Assembly: GCA_031367435.1 (NCBI GenBank)
Contig: JANLPV010000045.1
Coordinates: forward strand, 1 to 64,000
Direction: 5' to 3'
Source: WLMZ01 sp031367435
Lineage (GTDB): Bacteria > Actinomycetota > Acidimicrobiia > Acidimicrobiales > Ilumatobacteraceae
DNA: 64,000 nt
Shown here one piece after another: positions 34,660 through 42,991 of the stretch (positions are counted from its first letter, which is position 1; each line of letters begins with the position of its first letter). The position numbers were made by a program, and so were the translations under genes. The notes under the pieces were generated by a model. It saw only the letters and a list, made by a program, of their open reading frames with translations, had not been told where the DNA came from and searched no databases.

Positions 34660-34665
34660 GTCAGC
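34606..34665. repeat. 15-bp tandem repeat, four copies, between TauE and YhhN genes
   Basis: Units GTCATTCATGTCAGC (34606-34620, 34636-34650), GTCGTTCATGTCAGC (34621-34635) and GCCGTTCATGTCAGC (34651-34665) stand head to tail; a degraded fifth unit precedes at 34591-34605. On the minus strand each unit contains ATGA, and the last includes the TauE stop. Confidence 0.85.
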
Positions 34666-35411
34666 GCCTTCGCCAGTGCGGCTGATGCGGCGGCCACAAG
34701 CAGGCAAAGGACGAGCACACGGAATCGTTCGGGCGAGAACTTGTGGCGTAGGGGGAAGCCAACCAGCAGACCAAGGCCCATTGCTGGCAGGGCGACGCCG
34801 CTCACGGCCAACTCGTTGACGTGCACCTTGCCTCCGGCGATGAACAGCGCCATACCGATCACCCCGCTGATGGCAAACACCACCGAGAGCGTCGCGCGAA
34901 AGGGTTCGGGACCGAGCTGGCGCGCCTGCAGCCCGAACACCAGCGGCGGGCCGTTCGTGGAGATAGAGGTATTGAGTACGCCACTCAGAAATCCCATGCC
35001 AACATCGAACTGCGGGCCGACGTGGGCGAGATCGAGACCGCGGGCGAGGGCCACGACGGCCAGCAACACAGCGCCACCGAGGAGGAGCCGCAGCGTTCGG
35101 TCGCTGACGATATCGAATACCAAGAAGCCGAGCGGCATACCGACGATGGCGCCCGCGACAATCCGTTTGACGATCGCTCGGACTGCGCTCCGGCGATATC
35201 GAAAGGTTTGCACCATGTTGGTGACGAGGCCGATGATCGAGGACACGATCACGGTTGGGTGCAACGGAATCGCGAGGCTGATCAAGGGCACGGACAGCAG
35301 ACCGAAACCAAAACCTGCAACGGCACTGACAATCGCTGAGAGGAAGACCGCGACGAACACCACAACGTACTGAGCGAAGCTGTACGAGACCGCGATCAAC
35401 GAGCCGCCCAA
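34656..35411 (-). CDS. TauE/SafE-family sulfite (anion) exporter
   Basis: 251 residues with about eight helices in two repeated halves: VSAVAGFGFGLLSVPLIS near the N-terminus and NTSISTNGPPLVFGL in the second half are TauE/SafE hallmarks. These permeases export sulfite or sulfoacetate, or move related organic anions. A TTG at 35411 (or 35399) must be the start, overlapping the upstream Lrp gene by up to 16 bases, which implies translational coupling. With TauD at 37366 it suggests that sulfite released from a sulfonate is exported. Confidence 0.85.
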   Translation of the reverse strand: MGGSLIAVSYSFAQYVVVFVAVFLSAIVSAVAGFGFGLLSVPLISLAIPLHPTVIVSSIIGLVTNMVQTFRYRRSAVRAIVKRIVAGAIVGMPLGFLVFDIVSDRTLRLLLGGAVLLAVVALARGLDLAHVGPQFDVGMGFLSGVLNTSISTNGPPLVFGLQARQLGPEPFRATLSVVFAISGVIGMALFIAGGKVHVNELAVSGVALPAMGLGLLVGFPLRHKFSPERFRVLVLCLLVAAASAALAKALT

Positions 35412-35842
35412 CGAAAGCGGTGCGTATGAATATGGAAATAGGGGAACGCCTGCACCTCGCGCACGCCAGGAATGGTGCGCACCTGGTGATTCAAGACATC
35501 GAACATCTCATCGTTCGACTCGCACAACACCTCGGCGAGCACGTCGTATCCGCCGGCGCTGAGCACGGCGTAGATCACCGATGGGATCGCTCCCACTGCG
35601 TCGGCGACCGCCTGAGCATCGCTTTCAACGGTGATGCAAAACATCGCCATCGCGTTGTAGCCCAGCGCCAACGGATCGGTAACAGCGACGATCTGCAACA
35701 CACCCGAATCGGTGAGACGCTGCACGCGTTGGCGCGTGGCCGCGGGCGATAAGCCAACGAGCGGCGCGAGATCGGCGTAACTCATCCGCCCATCGCGTTG
35801 CAGCTCATCGATGATGCGCTTGTCGATCGCGTCGAGTGTCAC
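35396..35842 (-). CDS. Lrp/AsnC family transcriptional regulator
   Basis: 148 residues. The N-terminal winged helix (LDAIDKRIIDELQRDGRMSYADLA then LVGLSPAATRQRVQRL) is followed by the RAM ligand/oligomerisation domain (AMFCITVES, AVLSAGGYDVLAEVLCES, VREVQAFPYFHIHTHRF). Such regulators respond to amino acids and usually control adjacent amino-acid metabolism genes. It starts 6 bp after the class III aminotransferase stop and overlaps TauE, so it is inside the operon it probably regulates. Confidence 0.92.
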   Translation of the reverse strand: MTLDAIDKRIIDELQRDGRMSYADLAPLVGLSPAATRQRVQRLTDSGVLQIVAVTDPLALGYNAMAMFCITVESDAQAVADAVGAIPSVIYAVLSAGGYDVLAEVLCESNDEMFDVLNHQVRTIPGVREVQAFPYFHIHTHRFRWAAR

Positions 35843-35848
35843 GGGGCT

Positions 35849-37204
35849 TTACCCTACGAGGGCGGCAACCGCTTCACGAAACACCACGGTGTGCCGATCG
35901 ACGTCGGCTTCGCAGTGATGTGGCGAGAGCAGCGCCATGTTGTGAAATGGCGTCAACAAGATGCCGCGGTTGATGGCCCAGAGATGCATGAACGAATCGA
36001 GTTCGTGATCGGTGGCCGCGGCCGCCTGGGCACCGTTCAGTGGTGGCGGGCAGAACCAATACTCGGCTCGGCAACCAAGTTGCTGCACGTGCCATGGCAG
36101 GCCGAAGTCGGCTATGACTTTGGCAACACCCTCGGCCCACGCTGTGGCAAGCGGTATGGCTCGATCAAAGTCGTCGTCGCGCAGACATGTACTGAGCGTG
36201 GCGCGCACGGCAGCCAGCGCGAGCGCGTTGCCGCTGAGCGTGCCGCCGACTCCAGATGTATCGATGGCATCGGTGAACAACGGCGCATGCAATCGCTCTG
36301 CGATCTCAGCGCTCATGCCGTACGCGGCGGCGGGCATACCGCCGCCGATGGTCTTGCCGACGACGATGAAGTCGGCCTCGATGCCCCAGTGGCGAGCCGC
36401 TCCGCCTGGACCGACGCAGATCGTATGGGTCTCATCCACAACGAGCAGCACACCATGCTTTCGCGTCACTTCACGCACGGCTTCGAGATAGCCGGGCTGC
36501 GGTAAGACGATACCGATGTTGGTGAGGGCCGGTTCCATGAGCACGCAGGCGACGTCACCGTGGGCGAGTTCACGATCGAGCGCTTCTATGTCGTTGAATT
36601 GCACCACACGCGTCGTGAGAGCAGGGTCGACCTGCGGTCCGAGTGAGCCGGGTCGGGCAACCACCGCGCCTGCGTCATCGAGCACCGCGAACGCTTCATC
36701 GACGGTGCCGTGGTAGCACCAGTCCATCACCAAGATCTTCGAACGGCCAGTGAGATGTCGGGCGAATCGCAGCACGAAGCGATTGGCATCCGTTGCCGTC
36801 ATAGCAATCTGCCACGACGGCAACCCGAACCGACGAGCAAGCTCGGCCCCCACCCATGCTGCATCGTCATTAGGCAGCATCGTGGTAATCCCACGTAGCG
36901 CCTGGGCGTGCAGCGCATCGGCCACCGCCGTGAGACCATGCCCCACCATCGCGCCGGTGTCACCCAAACAGAAGTCGAGATACTCGATGCCGTCAACATC
37001 GGTGAAATGCGCGCCTTTTGCCTGCTCGAAGAACACGGGAAAAGCGCCCGGCCAACGCGTCATCCACGGCATGGGCACCCCGCCGAGAAGATGCCTGCTG
37101 GCAATATGGGAGCGCTCGGCGGAGCGCGGATGCTGATCGACAAACAATTGATGCTCGTGTGCCATCAGGTGTTCGAGCCGAGATCGATGGAGCATCATGT
37201 CCAC
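35849..37204 (-). CDS. Class III PLP aminotransferase / aminomutase-like
   Basis: 451 residues, fold type I. YLDFCLGDTGAMVGHG, the PLP-ring motif WCYHGTVDEAF, VLLVVDETHTICVGPGGAARHWGI (PLP Asp/Glu site) and VVGKTIGGGMP (Schiff-base lysine) resemble glutamate-1-semialdehyde aminomutases and omega-aminotransferases. Close to TauD and TauE it might act on a sulfonated amine such as taurine, but GSA-like motifs leave this open. ATG 37204 or 37195 may start it. It is the first gene of the minus-strand operon AT-Lrp-TauE(-YhhN). Confidence 0.88.
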   Translation of the reverse strand: MDMMLHRSRLEHLMAHEHQLFVDQHPRSAERSHIASRHLLGGVPMPWMTRWPGAFPVFFEQAKGAHFTDVDGIEYLDFCLGDTGAMVGHGLTAVADALHAQALRGITTMLPNDDAAWVGAELARRFGLPSWQIAMTATDANRFVLRFARHLTGRSKILVMDWCYHGTVDEAFAVLDDAGAVVARPGSLGPQVDPALTTRVVQFNDIEALDRELAHGDVACVLMEPALTNIGIVLPQPGYLEAVREVTRKHGVLLVVDETHTICVGPGGAARHWGIEADFIVVGKTIGGGMPAAAYGMSAEIAERLHAPLFTDAIDTSGVGGTLSGNALALAAVRATLSTCLRDDDFDRAIPLATAWAEGVAKVIADFGLPWHVQQLGCRAEYWFCPPPLNGAQAAAATDHELDSFMHLWAINRGILLTPFHNMALLSPHHCEADVDRHTVVFREAVAALVG

Positions 37205-37365
37205 ATCATAGATTGCTGATGCCCCGACTTACAATGGTTTCAGTCGTATCAGTGATATCTTTCAATCGAATCACTTGCATTACTCTCGGCTGACAATCGC
37301 TGAAGGTGGGATGCTTCGTCGCCATCGGCGTCGGCGTATCCACTAAGGTTCGGCCCGAGGAGAAC
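37205..37365. promoter_or_regulatory. Divergent control region between aminotransferase and TauD
   Basis: 161 bp, AT-richer than the rest of the window. TATCA-G-TGATA (37247-37257) is a perfect short inverted repeat, and AT-rich tracts follow. Lrp/AsnC proteins bind such AT-rich palindromes, so this may be the operator for the Lrp encoded next door and may control both directions. GAGGAGA directly before ATG 37366 is the TauD SD. Confidence 0.35.
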
Positions 37366-38337
37366 ATGAGCGCAACAGACATCACCCCAACAGATTCAGC
37401 TATCGACCCAGTCCTCAAGTTGAAGGCCAGTCGACGTATGTTGGCGAACAGCATCGTGATGAATGGTCCGTGCATCTATTTGGCTGACGAACGACAGCGT
37501 CTCGCTTCTGCTCGCTATGACCACTTCGAGGTCTGCCAAGTTGGCGCCACGATCGGCGCAGAGATTCGCGGCATCGACCTAGCCGGTGAGCTCAGCGACA
37601 ATGAGATCGCCGACATCCGCCGGGCACTGCATGACTTCAAGGTGATCTTCTTTCGTGATCAGCCCATGTCGACTGATCAGCACGTCGCGTTCGCGGCGAG
37701 GTTCGGCAGTTTGGAAACGCATCCGTTTCTTCCGCCAAACACAACCCAACCTGAATTGGTGCGCTTCGCCAAGAACGCAGAAGCAGCCGGATACGAGAAC
37801 GGTTGGCATCACGATGTCACGTGGCGCGCTGAGCCATCGATGGGTGCCGTGTTGCACGCGATTTCCGTGCCGCCAGTCGGGGGCGACACGTTGTTTGCCG
37901 ACATGTACGCGGCGTACGACGGTCTGCCCGACGACGTTCGTTCGCGAATCGACGACCTCACCGCAGAGCACGACTTCATGCAGGCATTCGGCCACAACTT
38001 GCCAGATGACGAGCGTGCGGTCATGCGTGAACGCTTCCCTGCGGTCGAGCATCCGGTAGCGCCGCGACACGACATTACGGAACGCCGTTACCTCTACGTG
38101 AATCGCTACTTCACAACGCGCATTGTGGGCCTTGATCAGACCGACAGCAACGACCTCATCGAGTACCTCGCCCGACAGGCCGACTATCCCGAATATCAGT
38201 GCCGATTCCGCTGGCGCAAAGATTCGATCGCGTTCTGGGACAACCGCGCCGTTCAGCACTACGCGTCGAGCGACTATTGGCCGCAGCCGCGCATCATGGA
38301 ACGCGCCTCAATCATGGGTACGCGACCCACCCGCTAG
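37366..38337 (+). CDS. TauD/TfdA-family Fe(II)/2-oxoglutarate dioxygenase
   Basis: 323 residues. GWHHDVTW (His148-x-Asp150) and the distal His in AVQHYASSDYWPQPR give the 2-His-1-carboxylate iron site; the Arg of RIMERAS binds 2-oxoglutarate. VIFFRDQPMSTDQHVAFAARFG is the usual TauD N-terminal block. Compared with TauD (283 residues) there is an N-terminal extension of about 45 residues (MSATDITPTD, MLANSIVMNG). Family members release sulfite from taurine or sulfate from alkyl sulfates. The neighbouring sulfite exporter supports a sulfonate. ATG 37366 has GAGGAG close upstream. Confidence 0.88.
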   Translation: MSATDITPTDSAIDPVLKLKASRRMLANSIVMNGPCIYLADERQRLASARYDHFEVCQVGATIGAEIRGIDLAGELSDNEIADIRRALHDFKVIFFRDQPMSTDQHVAFAARFGSLETHPFLPPNTTQPELVRFAKNAEAAGYENGWHHDVTWRAEPSMGAVLHAISVPPVGGDTLFADMYAAYDGLPDDVRSRIDDLTAEHDFMQAFGHNLPDDERAVMRERFPAVEHPVAPRHDITERRYLYVNRYFTTRIVGLDQTDSNDLIEYLARQADYPEYQCRFRWRKDSIAFWDNRAVQHYASSDYWPQPRIMERASIMGTRPTR

Positions 38338-38370
38338 AGCCGCGATTCAGAACGATGTAGCGTCGAATCC

Positions 38371-39420
38371 ATGACCATCGAACCGGTGCAGATGATCGTT
38401 TCCGGTCATGAACTGTCGATCTCCAACCCCAACAAGGTGTTCTTCCCGGCCCGAGGCGATACGAAGCTCGACCTCATCAACTTCTACCTGAGCATCGAAG
38501 AACCACTGATGAGAGCGATGCGCGATCGCCCGGTGTTGCTGCAACGTTTTCCCAACGGCACCGCCGGCTCGTCGTTCTTTCAAAAGCGCATCCCCGAGTC
38601 CGCGCCTGAATGGCTGCAGACAACCGTCGTCAGCACACCAAACGGCACACTTTCGAATGCGCTCGTCATCGCCGACGTTGCCCACGTGATTTGGGCAGTG
38701 AACCTCGGATGTCTCGGCTTTCATTCATGGCCAATTCGTGCGAGCCAGCCGGAGATCACCGACGAACTCAGAATCGACCTTGACCCGGGACCCGGCACAA
38801 CCTTCGCCATGGCCCAAGAGACAGCCCACGAAACACGCCTCCTCTTTGACGAGCTTGGGCTGACTAGCTACATCAAGACCACCGGCAACCGCGGCCTACA
38901 CGTGTACGTACGACTGCTCGCAATGTGGAACTCGATGCACGTTCGTGCGGCAGCCGTGGTTATGGCACGCGAACTGGAACGCCGCCGCCCCGACCTCATC
39001 ACCGCTGCGTGGTGGAAGGAAGAACGTGGCGCACGTATCTTCATCGACTTCAATCAGAACGCACCTCATAAGACGGTGTTTGCACCATGGTCGGTGCGGG
39101 CCCGCGATCACGCACCGGTGTCATGTCCATTTCCATGGGATGAGCTCGACACAATTCATCCCGATGCCCTCACCATCGCAACGGTTCCTGCACGGCTCGC
39201 CGCCCACGGCGATCCATGGGAAGCCATCGACCGCACACCAAATTCGCTCGAACCGCTCCTGCAGTTGGCAGCTCGCGACGTGGCTGCTGGATTGGCGGAT
39301 GCACCATGGCCGCCGCAGTACCCAAAGATGGAGGGCGAACCGCTGCGAGTGGCACCGAGCCGAGCGAAGAAGACACCCGCTCCACCTGCAGATACCGGAC
39401 ATGTCGATAGCGACATGTAG
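38371..39420 (+). CDS. Standalone LigD-type DNA polymerase/primase (PolDom)
   Basis: 349 residues, matching only the polymerase module of LigD. Metal ligands are in IDLDPGPG (Asp136, Asp138) and IFIDFNQN (Asp226); TTGNRGLHVYVRL is the nucleotide-binding loop; PFPWDELD and the C-terminal GDPW segment also match. PolDom proteins add nucleotides, preferably ribonucleotides, during end joining or repair. There is no ligase or nuclease domain and no Ku gene in the window. A basic/proline-rich tail of about 30 residues follows. It is 33 bp after TauD, probably its own unit. Confidence 0.9.
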   Translation: MTIEPVQMIVSGHELSISNPNKVFFPARGDTKLDLINFYLSIEEPLMRAMRDRPVLLQRFPNGTAGSSFFQKRIPESAPEWLQTTVVSTPNGTLSNALVIADVAHVIWAVNLGCLGFHSWPIRASQPEITDELRIDLDPGPGTTFAMAQETAHETRLLFDELGLTSYIKTTGNRGLHVYVRLLAMWNSMHVRAAAVVMARELERRRPDLITAAWWKEERGARIFIDFNQNAPHKTVFAPWSVRARDHAPVSCPFPWDELDTIHPDALTIATVPARLAAHGDPWEAIDRTPNSLEPLLQLAARDVAAGLADAPWPPQYPKMEGEPLRVAPSRAKKTPAPPADTGHVDSDM

Positions 39421-39453
39421 CCGCTAGCGTTGCGTGGTGCGAAAGGGAGTCCT

Positions 39454-40317
39454 GTGAAGACCGCTCTGATTCTCTGTCTGATTGCGGCTCTCGGCTACGG
39501 AGCCGGCGCAGTCATGCAGGCCCTCGGCGCTCGGCGGGCCGACGCACTTGGCCAAAGTGGCATTTCGGCAATCGTCAAGCAGCCCATCTTTCTGCTCGGC
39601 CTCCTCACTGACCTTGCTTCGTGGACTATCTCGCGTTTCGCTCTGCACACGCTGCCGCTCTTCGCGGTGCAGACGATCCTCGCCGGCAGCCTTGCGGTCA
39701 CGGTCCTTTTGGCCCGTGTCGTGCTCGGTTCCGAGCTTCGCGGTCCTGACCGTTTGGCAATTGTTTCCACGATGATTGGGCTGTTCATCGTCGGAATCTC
39801 TGCGGGCGGCGAACCAACCAAAGAGGTCACCCACGTTCTCAAGGTGTGCACCATGATTGGTATCCCGGCCCTGATCGCTCTCGGCGTCGCGGCGTTGCGG
39901 TTGCATAAGTCGATAGTGCTCGCTGTGCTGTCAGGTGCCGCGTTCACGGGCAGCGCCCTATCAGCGCGCTCGGTGCACTTTCGAGACGAGTCCATCAGTG
40001 GTCTGCTCTCTGAGCCGCTGCTCTGGGCCGTCGTGATCTACGCCGTACTTGCGTTGGCTCTGCACGCAACGGCGCTCATGCGCGGCGCGGTCGGCGCTGT
40101 GACTGCAGCGATGTGGTCGACCGAAGTCTTGGTCGCGTCGATCATCGGTGCGATCGCGCTGGGCGATCACATGCGTCCGGGATGGACAATCCCAGCGATT
40201 CTCGGCATCGCCATTACCCTGGCCGCAACCTTCGTGCTCGCCCGCTCACCAGCCCAAGAACTTGATCACCGCACGGCGACGGCCAAAACCCATCCGAGCG
40301 CGCGCACCTGGACGTGA
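39454..40317 (+). CDS. EamA/DMT-superfamily-like permease
   Basis: 287 residues with nine or ten hydrophobic helices (LILCLIAALGYGAGAVMQAL, IFLLGLLTDLASWTISRFAL, TLPLFAVQTILAGSLAVTVLL and so on) and a GDHMRPGWTIPAILGIAITL final pair, as in drug/metabolite exporters. It has no signature that reveals cargo. GTG 39454 is chosen because GGGAG lies 5 bases upstream, over ATG-like alternatives at 39430. Confidence 0.75.
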   Translation: MKTALILCLIAALGYGAGAVMQALGARRADALGQSGISAIVKQPIFLLGLLTDLASWTISRFALHTLPLFAVQTILAGSLAVTVLLARVVLGSELRGPDRLAIVSTMIGLFIVGISAGGEPTKEVTHVLKVCTMIGIPALIALGVAALRLHKSIVLAVLSGAAFTGSALSARSVHFRDESISGLLSEPLLWAVVIYAVLALALHATALMRGAVGAVTAAMWSTEVLVASIIGAIALGDHMRPGWTIPAILGIAITLAATFVLARSPAQELDHRTATAKTHPSARTWT

Positions 40318-40325
40318 CGCGACCG

Positions 40326-41645
40326 TCAGCCCATTGAGGCAGCGACCGAATCGTCGGCACGCAAAACAGTGTCAGAGACAAAGCGGGGCCGGAAGAACAA
40401 GACAAACACGGCACCGCCCGCAAAGATCGTGACGCATGCAACAACGAGCGGGGTGTTCGACGAGATACTTCCGGCGATATAGCCAACAAGGATTGACGCC
40501 GGCACCGATGCCAAGCTCTGCACGCTGCTGTAAATACCCATCGCTTCGCCTTGCCGACCCGGCTCAGCAGACCGGTTCACGAGACTGGTGAGATTGGCCA
40601 TCGTCAGTCCGTTGAAGACCGTGAAAATCGGAATCACCCAATACAACGGTGCCTTCGTAGTGGCCAGAAAAAACACTGCCAACACGGCGGCATTACCAAA
40701 CATCGAGAAGCGAAGCACCTTGAAGTCAGCCAGCTTTTTGGCCACCAGACCAACAACCACGCCCTGCGACAGCGCGATGAAGATGCCGACCAGCGCGAAA
40801 TAGTCACCCGTTTGTCCGGGCGTGAAATTGAACTTGTTGCGCAGATACACGCCAAAGAACGTGGTGAAAAAGGTGAACCCAGCGTTGAAGAGAAACGCCG
40901 CTGCAAGCGGAACGCGAAGCCGCACCGAAGTGAAACCACGAACCACGTTCGACACGGACTGACCAAACTGGATTCGACCTGAATGGATCTTGTCTTTCAA
41001 CGTTTCGGGCAAGAGCGTGATGATCAGCACACAGTTCATCGCTGCCAAAATCGCGGCGAACCAGAACGGCGTGGAAGCGCCGAACCAACCGGGTGTATCG
41101 AAGAGACCGTAGAAGCTCGCATGCGGTGCGCTCAGCCGACCGCCCAGGTATGGCCCGATCACGAAACCCATGCCGAACGCAGCGCCGAGCAAACCGAAGT
41201 TCTTGGCACGGTTTTCGTTGGTGCTGATGTCACCAATGGCAGCCTGCGCAACGGCGAGGTTGCCGCCTGTGATGCCGTCGAGCGCGCGCGCCGCGAACAT
41301 CAACGGCAGGTTCTTGGTGACGATGCCAATCGCAAAGAGTACGTACCCCACCGAGGTACCGGCAATCGACATCGCTAAGACGGGACGACGTCCCAAGCGA
41401 TCTGACAATTGACCGAGCACAGGGGCCGCCAAAAAGATGCACAGCGGGTACACCGCCTGCAGCCAGCCGAGCATGATCAGACCTTGGCCGGGCGTCCAAC
41501 TATCGGGCGTCACCCGAAACGTGGAGCGCGGGTCGATCAGTTGGGGAAAGACGGGGATGAGAATGCCGAAGCCAAGAAGGTCGATGAACACTGTCGTGAA
41601 CACCGCAAGCAAGGGACTCCGTCGGGATGCTGCCCTGGCACTCAA
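40326..41645 (-). CDS. MFS transporter, TetA/TCR-like
   Basis: 439 residues, 12 helices. The loop 2-3 motif GQLSDRLGRRPVLAMS and RALDGITGGNLAVAQAAIGD are those of drug:H+ antiporters of the TetA/TCR group; PLYWVIPIFTVFNGLTMANL lies in the second half. It probably exports a drug or metabolite. The start appears to be TTG at 41645, supported by AGGAG 6 bases upstream; no ATG or GTG precedes the first helix closely. It converges with the DMT permease (8 bp apart). Confidence 0.88.
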   Translation of the reverse strand: MSARAASRRSPLLAVFTTVFIDLLGFGILIPVFPQLIDPRSTFRVTPDSWTPGQGLIMLGWLQAVYPLCIFLAAPVLGQLSDRLGRRPVLAMSIAGTSVGYVLFAIGIVTKNLPLMFAARALDGITGGNLAVAQAAIGDISTNENRAKNFGLLGAAFGMGFVIGPYLGGRLSAPHASFYGLFDTPGWFGASTPFWFAAILAAMNCVLIITLLPETLKDKIHSGRIQFGQSVSNVVRGFTSVRLRVPLAAAFLFNAGFTFFTTFFGVYLRNKFNFTPGQTGDYFALVGIFIALSQGVVVGLVAKKLADFKVLRFSMFGNAAVLAVFFLATTKAPLYWVIPIFTVFNGLTMANLTSLVNRSAEPGRQGEAMGIYSSVQSLASVPASILVGYIAGSISSNTPLVVACVTIFAGGAVFVLFFRPRFVSDTVLRADDSVAASMG

Positions 41646-41776
41646 GAAACGCTCCTAGATGGTGAACGACCTCACGAAGACGCGAGGGCGATTGCAGTGA
41701 TGATTGCCGCGAACCGCACAACCTGTTCAATCTAGAGGCTTTGACTCGAAGCAGCGGTGTACGACAAGCTTGTGGC

Positions 41777-42991
41777 ATGACGGCTGACAACACCATGGAT
41801 TCTGAGACAGCACGCGTCGAGACCGCGCTCTCGTTGCTGCTCAACAGCCACGATCCGAAGAATCTCGACTCGATTGAGTTTCGCGGCCACCAATACGACG
41901 CAGGACTCGCTTGGGTGCACTTCCCCACCGGCTTCGGTGGTCTCGGTGTTCGCCCCGACCTGCAGCGGTTGGTCGAGCAGCGCGTGCGTTCCGCTGGAGC
42001 CAAGGGTGCCGACCCAGCCTCGTTCTTCCTGGCACTCGCCGGCCCCACCATTGTCACCCATGGCAACGATGAGCAGCGCACGCGGTTGCTACGGCCGATG
42101 TTCACCGGCGAGCAACGGTGGTGTCAGCTCTTTAGCGAGCCAGGCGCAGGCAGCGACTTCGCCGGACTCGCCGCGAAGGCAGTCCGCGACGGCGATGAAT
42201 GGGTCGTCAACGGGCAAAAGGTGTGGAACACGATCGCTCATCTCGCCGACTGGGGCATGCTCGTAACCCGTTCAAACCCCGACGCGCCCAAGCACAAAGG
42301 CATGACGTACTTCGCTGTCGACATGCACAGCCCCGGACTGGAGGTTCGTCCGCTTCGGCAGATCACCGGTGAGGCCGAGTTCAACGAGGTCTACCTCACC
42401 GACGTTCGCATTCCGGACGCGAATCGGATCGGCGCTGAGGGTGAAGGCTGGCGAGTCTCGCTCACCACTCTCATGAATGAGCGCAGCACGATTGGCGGAG
42501 GTGGCGGCTCGCCCAAGCGCGGCTCGGGTGCTATCGCCGAGGCGGTGCAGATCTGGCAGGCATTACCCGAGGACAAAAAGACTGCGGCGCAGAAAGACCA
42601 ACTCATGAAATTGTGGGTGCGTGCTGAGTGCCAGCGCCTCACCAACATGCGCGGCGGTGCCAACCGCAAGGCCGGTAACCCTGGGCCAGAAGGTTCGGTC
42701 TCGAAGTTGGCGATGGCCGAGCTGAACAAGTCGCTGTTCGAACTGTGTATCGATCTGCTTGGCGCCGCCGCGATGGTGGGCTACGACTACACGTTCAGGC
42801 GTCCCGAATCGTTGTCAACCGAGGGGCTCGAGCACGGTATTCGACACGCGTTCTTGCGCGTGCGAGCTAACTCCATCGAGGGCGGCACTAGCGAGATCAT
42901 GCGCAACATTCTTGGCGAGCAGGTGCTCGGCCTTCCGGGCGAGCCGCGCGTGGACAAAGATGTGCCCTGGATCAGCGTGCCACGCAGCTAG
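41777..42991 (+). CDS. Acyl-CoA dehydrogenase
   Basis: 404 residues, an FAD enzyme introducing the alpha-beta double bond in acyl-CoA. CQLFSEPGAGSDFAGL and WVVNGQKVWNT are the middle beta-domain flavin motifs, and NSIEGGTSEIMRNILGEQVLG carries the C-terminal catalytic Glu (EGG) and FAD site. FGGLGVRPDLQRLVEQ replaces the usual helical N-terminus start, so substrate preference is unusual but not readable. ATG 41777 (MTADNTMDSETAR) is preferred; ATG 41795 is possible. Its end overlaps the convergent epimerase gene by 4 bp. Confidence 0.9.
   Translation: MTADNTMDSETARVETALSLLLNSHDPKNLDSIEFRGHQYDAGLAWVHFPTGFGGLGVRPDLQRLVEQRVRSAGAKGADPASFFLALAGPTIVTHGNDEQRTRLLRPMFTGEQRWCQLFSEPGAGSDFAGLAAKAVRDGDEWVVNGQKVWNTIAHLADWGMLVTRSNPDAPKHKGMTYFAVDMHSPGLEVRPLRQITGEAEFNEVYLTDVRIPDANRIGAEGEGWRVSLTTLMNERSTIGGGGGSPKRGSGAIAEAVQIWQALPEDKKTAAQKDQLMKLWVRAECQRLTNMRGGANRKAGNPGPEGSVSKLAMAELNKSLFELCIDLLGAAAMVGYDYTFRRPESLSTEGLEHGIRHAFLRVRANSIEGGTSEIMRNILGEQVLGLPGEPRVDKDVPWISVPRS

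Noticed and set aside
34591..34665. CRISPR-like array
   Set aside because: The 15-bp units are head to tail without unique spacers, and no cas gene is present.
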